Shown: positions 9,366 through 18,633 of the stretch, one piece after another | Numbering within the stretch: the first letter of the stretch is position 1 | Layout: the number at the start of each line of letters is the position of its first letter | NCBI GenBank assembly: GCA_903822205.1 | Contig: CAIJOK010000142.1 | Span: forward strand, 1 to 43,024 | Length of the DNA: 43,024 nt | Direction of reading: 5' to 3' | From: an uncultured beta proteobacterium | GTDB taxonomy: Bacteria; Pseudomonadota; Gammaproteobacteria; Burkholderiales; Burkholderiaceae_C | Program-made: the position numbers and the translations under genes | The notes under the pieces: model-generated | Seen by the model: only the letters and a program-made list of their open reading frames with translations | Databases searched by the model: none | Told to the model about the DNA's origin: nothing

Positions 9366-12300
9366 GGCGTTGGCCTTTCAGAGCTTGGATGCTGTCCATG
9401 CCACGCAGTCGCATGAGTGCTTGTTCAAACTGAAGTTCTTCGATCAACCACTGGATTTCCGCGATGTCGTTTTCAAGCGCTGTGCCGGTCACTGCCGCTT
9501 GCAATTCGTTAAATGTGTCCATGGCACTGAACTTGTTTTTGGCAAGCAAAGGTTCAAGTTCGCGCAAAATAGCCCTCACGCGAGGGACATCCACCGGTAA
9601 GACTGCCGGTGCAGATGACAACTGGCTGACGGGTGTTTCTGACCTGGCAGGCAGCCATTTCCTCAGCACCGCTGCGAGCGCATCCATCGGGACAATCGGC
9701 TTGGCAATAAAGTCGTCCATGCCTGAGGCCATGCACCGGCTTCGATCTTCCTCAAAGGCGTTGGCTGTCAGGGCAATGATGGGGTGGCGAATCTGACCAG
9801 TTGTCTGTTCCCATTGTCGTATGCGCACCGTGGCTTCACAGCCATCCATGACCGGCATCTGAATGTCCATCAAGATGATGTCTGCGCCACCGCCCTGCGT
9901 CATGGCCCATACACCCATCAGGCCATTTTCGGCAAACGTGACCTTGAGACCTAAATACTGTAACGACTGCTGGATCACATCGCGGTTGTTCTTGTCATCT
10001 TCAACCACCAGGATATGACCGGTCAGTTTTGCAAGTGGAACATCCCACTTCGACGCGACTGATGTTGGCTTCTGGCCAGCGCTCTGATGGGCATTGACCA
10101 GACCCACCCGGACACGAAACCAGAAACGTGAACCCTCACCCACTTCGCTCTGCACCCCCGCTTCACCACCCATCAAGGTGGCCATGGATCGCACGATCGA
10201 CAAACCCAGGCCGCTGCCGCCATACCTTCTGGTCGTCGAACTATCGGCTTGAGAAAAGGGCTGGAACAACAGGGATTGTTTGTCCACAGGTACACCGATG
10301 CCGGTGTCTGTCACAGAATATTCGACAAGCGCCGTGTCCTCATCGCGCATGACCTGATGGGATTCAACGCGGATGCTGCCCTGTGGGGTGAACTTGATCG
10401 CATTGCTGACCAGGTTGGAAATCATCTGATGCAAACGGTGCGGGTCGCCCATGAAGTGTTGACCGTCCCTGGCATCGCAGTTGAACTCGATGGCAAGCCC
10501 CTTGCGCCTGGCCGATTCTGTAAACAGAACCTGCACGTCTTGCATCACCTGGCTGCAATCAAACGCCGTCATTTCCAGTTTCAAATTGCCGGCCTCCACT
10601 TTGGAGATGTCCAGGATGTCGTTAAGCAGGGTCATCAGGGTTTGGCCAGAGTTCAGAACGGTTCTGGCGCAGCTTTGCCGATCAGCGTCTTTAAGGTCAG
10701 GCAACACCAGCATGTTGGCCATGCCCAGAATCCCATTCATCGGTGTGCGAATTTCATGGCTCATGGTGGCCAAAAAACGGCTTTTGGCCCTATTGGCAGC
10801 CTCTGCGGCTTCTTTGGCTGCATTGAGGGCCATGTCGGCTTGCTTGCGCTCGGTGATGTCCATGTTGATACCGCAAAGCCGTACTGGCCGACCATGGGCA
10901 TCGTAATGGGTCTGCCCTCTGCTGAGCAGCCAGCGGGTTTCGCCGGTATTTAGACGAAATTCGATCTCAAACATGGGATGCTTTTCGATATAGTCTTTCC
11001 ATTGCGCATCAATCATGTGCAAATCATCAGGATGCACCAGCGCACGCCAGTCATCGCTGCTTTTGAGGGAGCCTGGCTCCAAGCCAAATAAATATTCACA
11101 CTCAGGCGACACGTAAAAGCTGCCGGTCGAAAGGTTCCATTCCCAAATACCGATGTGAGCACCTTCCTGCGCCAGCATCAAGCGCTGCTGCGTCTCTGCC
11201 AGGGTGATGGCCGCCAATTTGGACTCGGTGATTTCCACAAAACACCAAAGGGATTTGCTGGTCGCGGCATCCAGCATGGAACCGCAGACATCCGCCCAAA
11301 TGAGCTTGCCGTCCTTGCGGACATATTCTGTTTCTGCGCGAAAAATTTCACCCTTCACAAGCTGCGCGTAGGCCGCAGCGCCAAAAGCCTGATAGGCCAG
11401 GTCGCTGGGATAGGCCAGACGGGTATCGACACCGATCAGTTCACCGTGTTCATAACCCAGCATTTTTTCAAAGGCCGGGTTGGCCCAGATAATTTGGCGA
11501 TTTTGCGACTCCATGATGCCAAACAGATCGTTTTCAATCAAGGCCTTTTGTTCGGCCAGCAAGCCCTCCAATCGGCGCTGGGTCAAAATACGTTCGGTGA
11601 TGTCATGCACGGTTCCGGCCATGCGCACCGGCTTGCCGGCTTTGTCGCGTTCAACTTCGCCTTGGGTGTGGACATGCCGGATACTGCCATCGGGTTGCAC
11701 GATCCGGTATTCAACGCTGTAAAGTGACCCGTCCTCCATCACTTGTTCCAACACCTTTTTGACCTTGAAATGATCGTCGGGATGCAGAACCTGGAAGAAA
11801 AAATCATAGCTGGCACGGATGGAGTTTGGCGCATAACCAAAAATTCGGTACTGCTGATCGGACCATTGGCTCTCGTCGGTGACCACATCCCATTCCCAAC
11901 TGCCCAAAGAGGCAATGTGCTGAGCTGCTTTGAGGTGTGCTTCACTGCGAGCCAGCGCCATTTCGGCCAGTTTGCGTTGGGTGATGTTTTGATGGGCGAC
12001 CAAGACGCCCGTTGCAGGCGGAATCATTGGAAACACACTCATGCGAAACCAGCGTTTTTGGGTCGGTGAATCGCAAGGGTAGTCCAGCGAAAAGGTGTCC
12101 AACTGCTTGTTCAAAACGGCTTCAATACCCGCCCAGGCCGCACCCGCTTCATCGCCGCTGGGCTGCCCAATGGCGGCTGCACAGATGTCACGATAACTGA
12201 CACCCAAGGAGGTTTTTGCCAAATCCGGCGCATCGTTGGCCTCAGCAAATCGCTTCCAGGCGTTGTTGACCGTCACGATCACACCCTTGTCGTCCAAAAC

Positions 12301-13890
12301 AGAAATGTGCTCAGGCAATGAATTTTGGATGGTTTGGGCAAAGGCCTCCCGTTCACGCAATGCCTCGATTTCAACGAGCGAGACCAATTCTGCCGCAGAT
12401 GTCAGTTCCTCTGATAACCAGGGCATGGATTGCCCTTTCACTTCCTGAATAAAGCGTTCGAATGACTTGCGTGGTGACATTCGGCCACTGTCGTCTGCAA
12501 AATGAGGATACTGTGGATCGCCGCCCCAAATCAAGGCATGGCGACGTTCCCTGCGAAACCAAATCATGGTCACAACCGGTTTTCGCAATACCGAAACGAA
12601 CAGCGCTCCTGCCACTCCGTCTTCAACGGGTTCCACCCCTAGATCACTGCACAGTGCGCTGGTGGCAAACAGGGTTGATTGGGGTTCGACTTCAAGGCGA
12701 CGCTGGTAGAGCGCCATGATGCGGGATATGGCAGGCGTAAAGCCAGTGACTTGAATGGCATCATCGACCAGCAAGGCAAAACCATCGGCACCCACGACCC
12801 CCAGCAGATCAGCATCGTTTTCTGGGCGAATCAGCGTATTGAACTCATTGGCTCGGACCGCATCGATCAGCTTGCTTCGACGTGCAGCAAGACTGTGTTC
12901 ACGGTTGCGTTGTTCACGAATGACGCGAACTTCGATCAGCGCCGCAATATCCCCACAAAGCCAGGCTAAGACATCGCGTTCAGCCTGGCTGAAGTACTTG
13001 GGTTCGTTCTTTTGCTGGCACGATACCAGTCCCCACAATTGGTCTTCAACCACCAACGCACCAACCATGGTGGCACGGGCACCCATGTTCTTCAGGTATT
13101 CGATGTGAATGGAGGAGACGCTGCGCAGGCTGGACCGCCCTAGGTCAATCGACCGCACATCACCTTTTGTCAACAGGGCTGAAGGGATGTAGCAGACATC
13201 AGGAATCAATCGGACTCGGCACAACCTGAACAATTCGCGGGCTTGCCTGGGTATGTCGCTGGCCGGAAAATTCAGTCCCAGGTAAGGTTCAACACCCGGG
13301 GCAAGGGCCTCGGCGATGACTTCGCCATTCCATTGCGAATCAAATCGATAGATCATGACCTGATCAAACCCTGTCAGATCGCGGATCAGGGCTGTGGCTG
13401 CCTGCGCCACACTGGGGACATCACCCAAACAACTCAAAGCCTCCACACCTTGACGGTAGCTGTAGGTCAATGCTGTCATTTGTGCATTATGGGCATCATT
13501 CGATGGGCACGGTTCAATGTCGATCAATCGCTGCCCAGCACTGTTAAGACTGGGCCGCGCAGAAAACGCTTGACCGTTCACCACCAAGGGCACTCGGGGC
13601 TGTGTGCCGTCAAGCTGATCGGCCAGCAAGGCGACTTCAGCGTCCGGGCCCAACACCGTGCCGATGGACAGTCCAAGCAGGCTGTGCTGGGACAGCCCCA
13701 TCAAGGTTTGGCAGGATGCACTGACAGCCTCAATCCGTCCTGAGTGCGAATCAAGCACCAGCAGTGCGCCGTGGGGCTGTACGGCACCGCAATAGCGAAT
13801 GGGCTCCGTTTCGCAGTTTGTGATGTCAATGGGGGCGATGGGGGCGATGGGAAGGGCGTGGAGGGCGTGGAGAGTGTGGAGGGTGGCCAT
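9358..13890 (-). CDS. Bacteriophytochrome multi-PAS hybrid histidine kinase
   Basis: A 1510-aa soluble red/far-red photoreceptor kinase. The N-terminal PAS contains C26 in NCETEPIRYCGAVQPHG, the biliverdin-attaching Cys position of bacteriophytochromes. The GAF domain (about 150-320) has YRFDSQWNGEVIAE, PYLGLNFPASDIP and H262 in SSIHIEYLKNMG. The PHY domain (about 330-500) has WGGDPQ near 455 and PRKSF at 473-477. Four PAS domains follow, at about 515-640, 645-770, 775-895 and 900-1020. Then come HisKA H1045, ATPase with GGSGLGLS near 1224-1231, a receiver with D1342, and a C-terminal helical module. Length is about double a typical phytochrome kinase because of the extra PAS domains. Residues 2-20 are low complexity. 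No heme oxygenase gene is adjacent, so biliverdin must come from elsewhere. The gene lies 62 bases after pilC, where pilD is often found, so control of twitching by light is a position-based guess. Confidence 0.95.
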   Translation of the reverse strand: MATLHTLHALHALPIAPIAPIDITNCETEPIRYCGAVQPHGALLVLDSHSGRIEAVSASCQTLMGLSQHSLLGLSIGTVLGPDAEVALLADQLDGTQPRVPLVVNGQAFSARPSLNSAGQRLIDIEPCPSNDAHNAQMTALTYSYRQGVEALSCLGDVPSVAQAATALIRDLTGFDQVMIYRFDSQWNGEVIAEALAPGVEPYLGLNFPASDIPRQARELFRLCRVRLIPDVCYIPSALLTKGDVRSIDLGRSSLRSVSSIHIEYLKNMGARATMVGALVVEDQLWGLVSCQQKNEPKYFSQAERDVLAWLCGDIAALIEVRVIREQRNREHSLAARRSKLIDAVRANEFNTLIRPENDADLLGVVGADGFALLVDDAIQVTGFTPAISRIMALYQRRLEVEPQSTLFATSALCSDLGVEPVEDGVAGALFVSVLRKPVVTMIWFRRERRHALIWGGDPQYPHFADDSGRMSPRKSFERFIQEVKGQSMPWLSEELTSAAELVSLVEIEALREREAFAQTIQNSLPEHISVLDDKGVIVTVNNAWKRFAEANDAPDLAKTSLGVSYRDICAAAIGQPSGDEAGAAWAGIEAVLNKQLDTFSLDYPCDSPTQKRWFRMSVFPMIPPATGVLVAHQNITQRKLAEMALARSEAHLKAAQHIASLGSWEWDVVTDESQWSDQQYRIFGYAPNSIRASYDFFFQVLHPDDHFKVKKVLEQVMEDGSLYSVEYRIVQPDGSIRHVHTQGEVERDKAGKPVRMAGTVHDITERILTQRRLEGLLAEQKALIENDLFGIMESQNRQIIWANPAFEKMLGYEHGELIGVDTRLAYPSDLAYQAFGAAAYAQLVKGEIFRAETEYVRKDGKLIWADVCGSMLDAATSKSLWCFVEITESKLAAITLAETQQRLMLAQEGAHIGIWEWNLSTGSFYVSPECEYLFGLEPGSLKSSDDWRALVHPDDLHMIDAQWKDYIEKHPMFEIEFRLNTGETRWLLSRGQTHYDAHGRPVRLCGINMDITERKQADMALNAAKEAAEAANRAKSRFLATMSHEIRTPMNGILGMANMLVLPDLKDADRQSCARTVLNSGQTLMTLLNDILDISKVEAGNLKLEMTAFDCSQVMQDVQVLFTESARRKGLAIEFNCDARDGQHFMGDPHRLHQMISNLVSNAIKFTPQGSIRVESHQVMRDEDTALVEYSVTDTGIGVPVDKQSLLFQPFSQADSSTTRRYGGSGLGLSIVRSMATLMGGEAGVQSEVGEGSRFWFRVRVGLVNAHQSAGQKPTSVASKWDVPLAKLTGHILVVEDDKNNRDVIQQSLQYLGLKVTFAENGLMGVWAMTQGGGADIILMDIQMPVMDGCEATVRIRQWEQTTGQIRHPIIALTANAFEEDRSRCMASGMDDFIAKPIVPMDALAAVLRKWLPARSETPVSQLSSAPAVLPVDVPRVRAILRELEPLLAKNKFSAMDTFNELQAAVTGTALENDIAEIQWLIEELQFEQALMRLRGMDSIQALKGQRHD

Positions 13891-13952
13891 GACATCTGTG
13901 CATCCGGGTTTGCACCGTTAGTTCTTTAAAACCATTAAAACCATGACAACCA

Positions 13953-15176
13953 TCAAACCACCTGCCCCAGCTTGAAGATAGGCAGGTACATGGCCACCAC
14001 AATGCCACCGATCACGGTGCCCAAAATCACGATGATGATCGGCTCCATCAGGCTGGAAATGCCGGCCACCATGTCATCGACCTCGGACTCATAAAAGTCG
14101 GCTGCCTTGCCCAGCATATGGTCGATGGAGCCTGATTCTTCGCCGATGGAGCACATTTGCAGCACCATGGACGGAAACAAGTTGGAGTTGGTCATGGCCA
14201 CCGTCAGGGCCGTTCCGGTAGAGACCTCTTGCTGAATTTTGAGGGTGGCCGATTCATAGACAGAATTGCCGGCGGCACCGCCCACAGAGTCGAGGGCCTC
14301 AACCAGGGGCACACCGGCAGCAAACATGGTGGACAGCGTGCGCGTCCAGCGAGCCGTGCATGATTTATCGACCAACACCCCAAAGATGGGCAGCTTAAGC
14401 ATGATCCTATCCATCACTTGCTGAACTTTGGCGTTGCGCTGCCAGGCCTGCATAAAGAAATAGACCCCCCCGCCAATGCCGCCAAAGATCAGCCACCAGT
14501 ATTTGACAAAGTATTCGCTGACGGCGATCACAAACAGGGTGGGCGCAGGCAAGTCGGCACCAAAGCTGCTGAACACGTCTTTGAATGATGGCACCACAAA
14601 AATCATGATCACGGCCGTGACCACAAAGGCCACGATCAACACCGAGATGGGGTACATCAGGGCTGATTTGATTTTGGATTTCATGGCCTCGGTCTTTTCC
14701 ATATAGACCGCCAGACGATCCAGCAACTGGTCCAAAATACCGGCGGCCTCACCGGCTTCAACCAGATTGCAGTACAGGTTGTCAAAGTAAAGTGGGTATT
14801 TGCGAAAGGCTGTGCTCAGCGACGTGCCGGTTTCAACGTCGGTGCGAATGTCGGCTAACAAGCGGGTCACGCTGGGATTAGGGTTGCCCCGACCCACAAT
14901 GTCAAAAGCTTGCAGCAGTGGCACACCGGCTTTCATCATGGTGGCCAACTGGCGCGTAAAAATGGCCATGTCCTTGGGGCGGATGGACTTGCCTGAGCGC
15001 ATATTGCGCTTTTTGATTTTGCTGGGCATGATGCCCTGGCGGCGCAGCGCAGCCTGAACCTGGTTTTCACCGTTGGCGCGGGTTTCGCCGCGAACCTGTT
15101 TGCCGTTGCGGTCTTTACCTTCCCATTCGTAAACAAATTCCTTGGTTTTGATAGCTTTTGCGGTGTCTGTGGCCAT
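13953..15176 (-). CDS. pilC: Type IV pilus inner-membrane platform protein PilC
   Basis: A 407-aa polytopic inner-membrane protein of the type IVa pilus machine. It couples the cytoplasmic ATPases to pilin assembly. The N-terminal stretch has the family pattern FVYEWEGKDRNGKQVRGE. Two GspF/PilC repeats follow, each starting with the FTRQLATMMKAGVPLLQAF or WTRTLSTMFAAGVPLVEAL type motif. Membrane helices lie near 173-200, 222-245 and 372-400, and length is normal for the family. It starts 46 bases after the pilB stop, as in the common pilB-pilC-pilD order. Here the next gene on the strand is a bacteriophytochrome kinase and not pilD. Confidence 0.95.
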   Translation of the reverse strand: MATDTAKAIKTKEFVYEWEGKDRNGKQVRGETRANGENQVQAALRRQGIMPSKIKKRNMRSGKSIRPKDMAIFTRQLATMMKAGVPLLQAFDIVGRGNPNPSVTRLLADIRTDVETGTSLSTAFRKYPLYFDNLYCNLVEAGEAAGILDQLLDRLAVYMEKTEAMKSKIKSALMYPISVLIVAFVVTAVIMIFVVPSFKDVFSSFGADLPAPTLFVIAVSEYFVKYWWLIFGGIGGGVYFFMQAWQRNAKVQQVMDRIMLKLPIFGVLVDKSCTARWTRTLSTMFAAGVPLVEALDSVGGAAGNSVYESATLKIQQEVSTGTALTVAMTNSNLFPSMVLQMCSIGEESGSIDHMLGKAADFYESEVDDMVAGISSLMEPIIIVILGTVIGGIVVAMYLPIFKLGQVV

Positions 15177-15222
15177 GGTGCTGCAGGTAGTAAGTAATGG
15201 TTTGGGTTAGTTGAAAAATGAC

Positions 15223-16956
15223 TTATGCATTGCTAACGGCCAAGACCTCTTCAAGAGAAGTCAGCCCCTGTTTGACCTTTTGCAGACCGGACTCGCGCAG
15301 ATCGCGAATACCCTCGCGCCGGGCCTGGTCGGAAACGTCGGATGCACTGCCGTCACGCAAAATAATGCGCTGTATTTCATCGCTGATGGGCATCACCTGG
15401 TACAGACCAACGCGACCTTTGTAGCCGTTGTTGCAGGCATTGCAGCCCACCGGACGGTAGGCTTTCCAGAGACCGTCCAGATCGTCAGGCTTGAAACCCG
15501 CGTCCAGCAGGGCCTGCTGCGGGATGTTGTGGACCACCTTGCAGTGGGGGCACAGCCTGCGGGCCAGCCGCTGTGCCGTGATCAAGATCACGCTTGATGC
15601 AATGTTGAAAGGGGCGATGCCCATGTTGCGCATGCGAACCAGCGTGGCCGGTGCGTCGTTGGTGTGCAAGGTGGACAGCACCAGATGGCCGGTCTGCGCG
15701 GCTTTGATGGCAATGTCTGCGGTGTCAAGGTCGCGAATTTCGCCCACCATGATGATGTCGGGGTCTTGGCGCAAAAAAGATTTGAGGGCCGCCTCAAACG
15801 TCAGCCCTGCACGCTCGTTGATATTGACCTGATTGACACCAGGCAGGTTGATTTCGCAGGGGTCTTCAGCGGTGGAGATGTTGACTCCGGGTTTGTTGAG
15901 TAGGTTAAGACAGGTGTAAAGCGACACAGTTTTGCCCGAACCGGTGGGGCCGGTCACCAAAATCATGCCATAAGGGCGGGACACGGCATGTAACAAGCGA
16001 TCTTTTTCAACGGCCTCATAGCCCAGCATGTCAAAGCCCAGCCTGACACTGCTGGGGTCAAGAATACGGATGACAATTTTTTCACCAAACAAGGTGGGCA
16101 AGGTGCTCACCCGAAAATCGATCACGCGGTCGTTGGCAATTTTGAGCTTCATCTTGCCGTCTTGCGGCAGACGTTTTTCGGAGATGTCCATCTTGGAGAT
16201 GACTTTGATGCGCGAAGCCAGTTTTTCTTTGATGGCAACTGGCGGCGAGGTGATCTCGCGCAGCTCGCCATCGATCCTGAAACGAACCCGATAGGTAAAT
16301 TCATAGGGTTCAAAATGCAGATCGGAGGCATGCATGGTGCAGGCATCGATCAGCATTTTTTGCAAAAACTTGACCACGGGTGCGTCATCCACCTCGGATG
16401 CCGCAGTGACGGCATTGGCCGGCGGGGGGTCAACCACCATGTCGTCAAACTCAAAATCATCGCCAACGATGTTGCTGATGGTTTCTGCGGCGGTAGCCGT
16501 ATTGACGATAACCAGTTTAAGCAGTTTGTCGTATTCTGCGATCACCCAATCGACACCGAGCTTTGAGGAAAATTTGATCTGATCAGCGGACTTTGTGTCC
16601 GAGGGGTCTGCGGTGGCGACGATCAACCGGTTTTGACGCTTGCCCAGCACCAGCAGGCGGTAGTCCTGGCAGATTTTATTGTCCAGCAGGCCCTTGGGCA
16701 GGCGTTGCGGGTCGATGGCGTTGAGATCGATCAAGGGGGCCGCAAAGGAGGTGGACATGATGTGCGCCAGATCTGCGGCAGAGACCGCGCCCGAGTCGAT
16801 CAGCTCGCCAATGAAACTGGAACGACGGGCAGCGGCCTTGCGAAAAAGGTCTTCGGCGGTGCTCTGGGCCAACTTGCCAGAGGCAACCAGAGCACGACCC
16901 AGTCCGGGCAGGGTGCTGGGTGTTGTAGGAAAGGATGAGTTTTCAAAAGTAACCAT
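15223..16956 (-). CDS. pilB: Type IV pilus assembly ATPase PilB
   Basis: A 577-aa hexameric extension motor of type IVa pili. An N-terminal MshEN-like regulatory region spans about 15-150. Walker A is GPTGSGKT at 336-343 and Walker B is DPDIIMVGEIRD at 398-409. The His box (GHLVLSTLHTNDAP) follows, and a zinc-binding tetracysteine is formed by CPHC at 469-472 and CNAC at 505-508. All catalytic motifs look intact and length is typical. It is the first gene of the minus-strand cluster, with 98 bases separating it from the convergently oriented position of dacB's stop. It is followed closely by pilC. Some MshEN domains bind c-di-GMP, and a GGDEF enzyme is encoded elsewhere in this window, but I did not verify a binding motif here. 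Confidence 0.96.
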   Translation of the reverse strand: MVTFENSSFPTTPSTLPGLGRALVASGKLAQSTAEDLFRKAAARRSSFIGELIDSGAVSAADLAHIMSTSFAAPLIDLNAIDPQRLPKGLLDNKICQDYRLLVLGKRQNRLIVATADPSDTKSADQIKFSSKLGVDWVIAEYDKLLKLVIVNTATAAETISNIVGDDFEFDDMVVDPPPANAVTAASEVDDAPVVKFLQKMLIDACTMHASDLHFEPYEFTYRVRFRIDGELREITSPPVAIKEKLASRIKVISKMDISEKRLPQDGKMKLKIANDRVIDFRVSTLPTLFGEKIVIRILDPSSVRLGFDMLGYEAVEKDRLLHAVSRPYGMILVTGPTGSGKTVSLYTCLNLLNKPGVNISTAEDPCEINLPGVNQVNINERAGLTFEAALKSFLRQDPDIIMVGEIRDLDTADIAIKAAQTGHLVLSTLHTNDAPATLVRMRNMGIAPFNIASSVILITAQRLARRLCPHCKVVHNIPQQALLDAGFKPDDLDGLWKAYRPVGCNACNNGYKGRVGLYQVMPISDEIQRIILRDGSASDVSDQARREGIRDLRESGLQKVKQGLTSLEEVLAVSNA

Positions 16957-17011
16957 GGATAGAGAATGTACTCTGAAAATTCTATGTGAGGCCTCTGCCA
17001 GACGTTGTCAC

Positions 17012-17023
17012 ATCAACGTTGAT
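17012..17023. promoter_or_regulatory. 12-bp perfect palindrome upstream of pilB
   Basis: The sequence ATCAACGTTGAT is a perfect palindrome about 56 bases upstream of the pilB start. It lies in the only non-coding stretch that could hold the promoter of the pilB-pilC-phytochrome cluster. A 9-base CACCTGCAC-type direct repeat lies next to it. It could be an operator, but a 12-base palindrome can also arise by chance. Confidence 0.3.
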
Positions 17024-17054
17024 CACCACCTGCACCACCTGCACCACATCGACA

Positions 17055-18506
17055 TCACTGCTGCAACGTCCACGCCAGCAGGGCATCCAGTGCAGGGCGG
17101 GCTTGTGCGGCGCGGGGGTGGTTGACGATGGCGGCTACAGCATAGCGCTTGCCACTGGCTGCATGCACATAGCCCGCCACGGCCATGACATCTTGCAGAC
17201 TGCCGGTTTTCAGGTGGGCACTGCCTGCTACTGTAGGGCTGCGCTTCAAGGTGCCGTCCACGCCCACCATGGGCAGAGAGGCCATCAGCTCGGGCATCAG
17301 GGGCTGCGCATACGCCGCTTGCAGCAGTCGGCCCAGGGCACGTGGACTGATGCGACCGGTACGCGACAAACCTGAGCCATTGTCAAAAACAGGGGTATCG
17401 TCCAACGCCGGGTCAGATACCAAGCCAGACGCATGATGAGGACTGATGCGGGTTTGCCACCATTGGCGCAGCACGGCCCGAGCGGCATCGGGGCTGCCGG
17501 TGTGGCTGGCGCTGGCTTCTAGGCCCAGGGTCAAAAAAACCTGTTGCGCCATCACGTTGTTGCTAAATTTGTTGATATCGCGGATCACACTGGACAAAGG
17601 TGGCGAACTGACCACAAACGACGGACTGGTGGGCGGGGCTGTGCCGTCGCGCACTTGGCCGGTTAGACCGCCGCCCATGGTGTGCCACAGGCCAGCGATG
17701 GCGCGGGCGTTGTAACTGGCGGGGTCAACGTAGGCCACAGGCCAGATTTGCTCTCCACAAACCGCCGGGTAGCTGCCGTTGAGGCGAATGTGCAGGGGGT
17801 CCGAAAAGTTGGCTTTGAGTGCCGTGCGGTAGTCGCCACAAGCGGATGCTGCCATATTCAGCGGCACCTGGGGTGTCACCTTCACACCCCACAGCGGGGG
17901 GTCAGACAGGACGCGGGCCACGTTGGCCTGAAGGTCTGGTACAAAAGTGAGCAAAACGGACTTGAAGTTGATCAACAAGGCATCAGAGGCGACGTTGTAG
18001 GGCCGCAGGGGCGCATCGTCAAAGTCTGCGGGGTCTGTCTGCGGCACAGCAAAAGCGCGTCTGTCCAGCACAATGTCGCCGTCAATGTTGCGAATTCCAA
18101 GCCCCTGTACGCGGCGCAAAAGCAACCACAACCTTTCAAGAACCAGCGAAGGGTCGCCCCGGCCCATGAGTACCAGGTTGCCTTTGAGGGTGTCGCCGAT
18201 GACCGTGCCGTCTGCCCAGACGGGCGTTTTCCACACAAACGCCGGCCCCAACAAGTCCAGCGCGGCATAGGTGGTCACCAGTTTCATCACCGACGCAGGG
18301 TTCATCAGGGTGTCTGCGCGGTGGCTTAAACGTGCAGGATGGATGCCATCGGCATCCTGCACCAGCACGGCAACGGCGTTCTCAGGCAGACCGGCCTGCT
18401 TGAGCGCCGCAGCAACGGCTGGCGGCAGTGCCTGGGCCGATGTGCCGGTCAGTCCTGCGGTGGCCAGCAAACAGACCAACGTCATGATAAAAATAAGTTT
18501 TATCAT
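17055..18506 (-). CDS. dacB: D-alanyl-D-alanine carboxypeptidase/endopeptidase, PBP4 class
   Basis: A secreted penicillin-binding protein of the PBP4 (peptidase S13) family that trims or opens peptidoglycan cross-links in the periplasm. From the ATG at 18506 it is 483 aa with a signal peptide (MIKLIFIMTLVCLLATAG, cleavage likely after SAQA). The catalytic SxxK is NPASVMK, with Ser near residue 72. The SxN box is in INKFSNNVMAQQ and the KTG box is in HLKTGSLQDVM near the C-terminus. A longer reading frame begins with GTG at 18557, but the extra 17 residues do not suit a signal peptide and neither start has a clear ribosome-binding site. An insertion sequence sits about 100 bases upstream of the chosen start, so its promoter may have been altered. 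Confidence 0.93.
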   Translation of the reverse strand: MIKLIFIMTLVCLLATAGLTGTSAQALPPAVAAALKQAGLPENAVAVLVQDADGIHPARLSHRADTLMNPASVMKLVTTYAALDLLGPAFVWKTPVWADGTVIGDTLKGNLVLMGRGDPSLVLERLWLLLRRVQGLGIRNIDGDIVLDRRAFAVPQTDPADFDDAPLRPYNVASDALLINFKSVLLTFVPDLQANVARVLSDPPLWGVKVTPQVPLNMAASACGDYRTALKANFSDPLHIRLNGSYPAVCGEQIWPVAYVDPASYNARAIAGLWHTMGGGLTGQVRDGTAPPTSPSFVVSSPPLSSVIRDINKFSNNVMAQQVFLTLGLEASASHTGSPDAARAVLRQWWQTRISPHHASGLVSDPALDDTPVFDNGSGLSRTGRISPRALGRLLQAAYAQPLMPELMASLPMVGVDGTLKRSPTVAGSAHLKTGSLQDVMAVAGYVHAASGKRYAVAAIVNHPRAAQARPALDALLAWTLQQ

Positions 18507-18605
18507 GAATAATATACAAAAACCATAGCGGTCAATGCTTGATAGACGTGCGTCCACGCTGTATTTTGCTTGTCATTTTATGTATATTACTTAATTACAA
18601 CACCT

Positions 18606-18629
18606 GGCACTGGTTCAGTTGAATGGGAT
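18606..18629 (+). repeat. Left terminal inverted repeat of the IS
   Basis: A 24-base sequence beginning GGCACTGGTTCAG. It is the exact reverse complement of 19867-19890 and marks the left end of the element, just after the transposase stop codon region. Confidence 0.85.
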
Positions 18630-18633
18630 GTGA

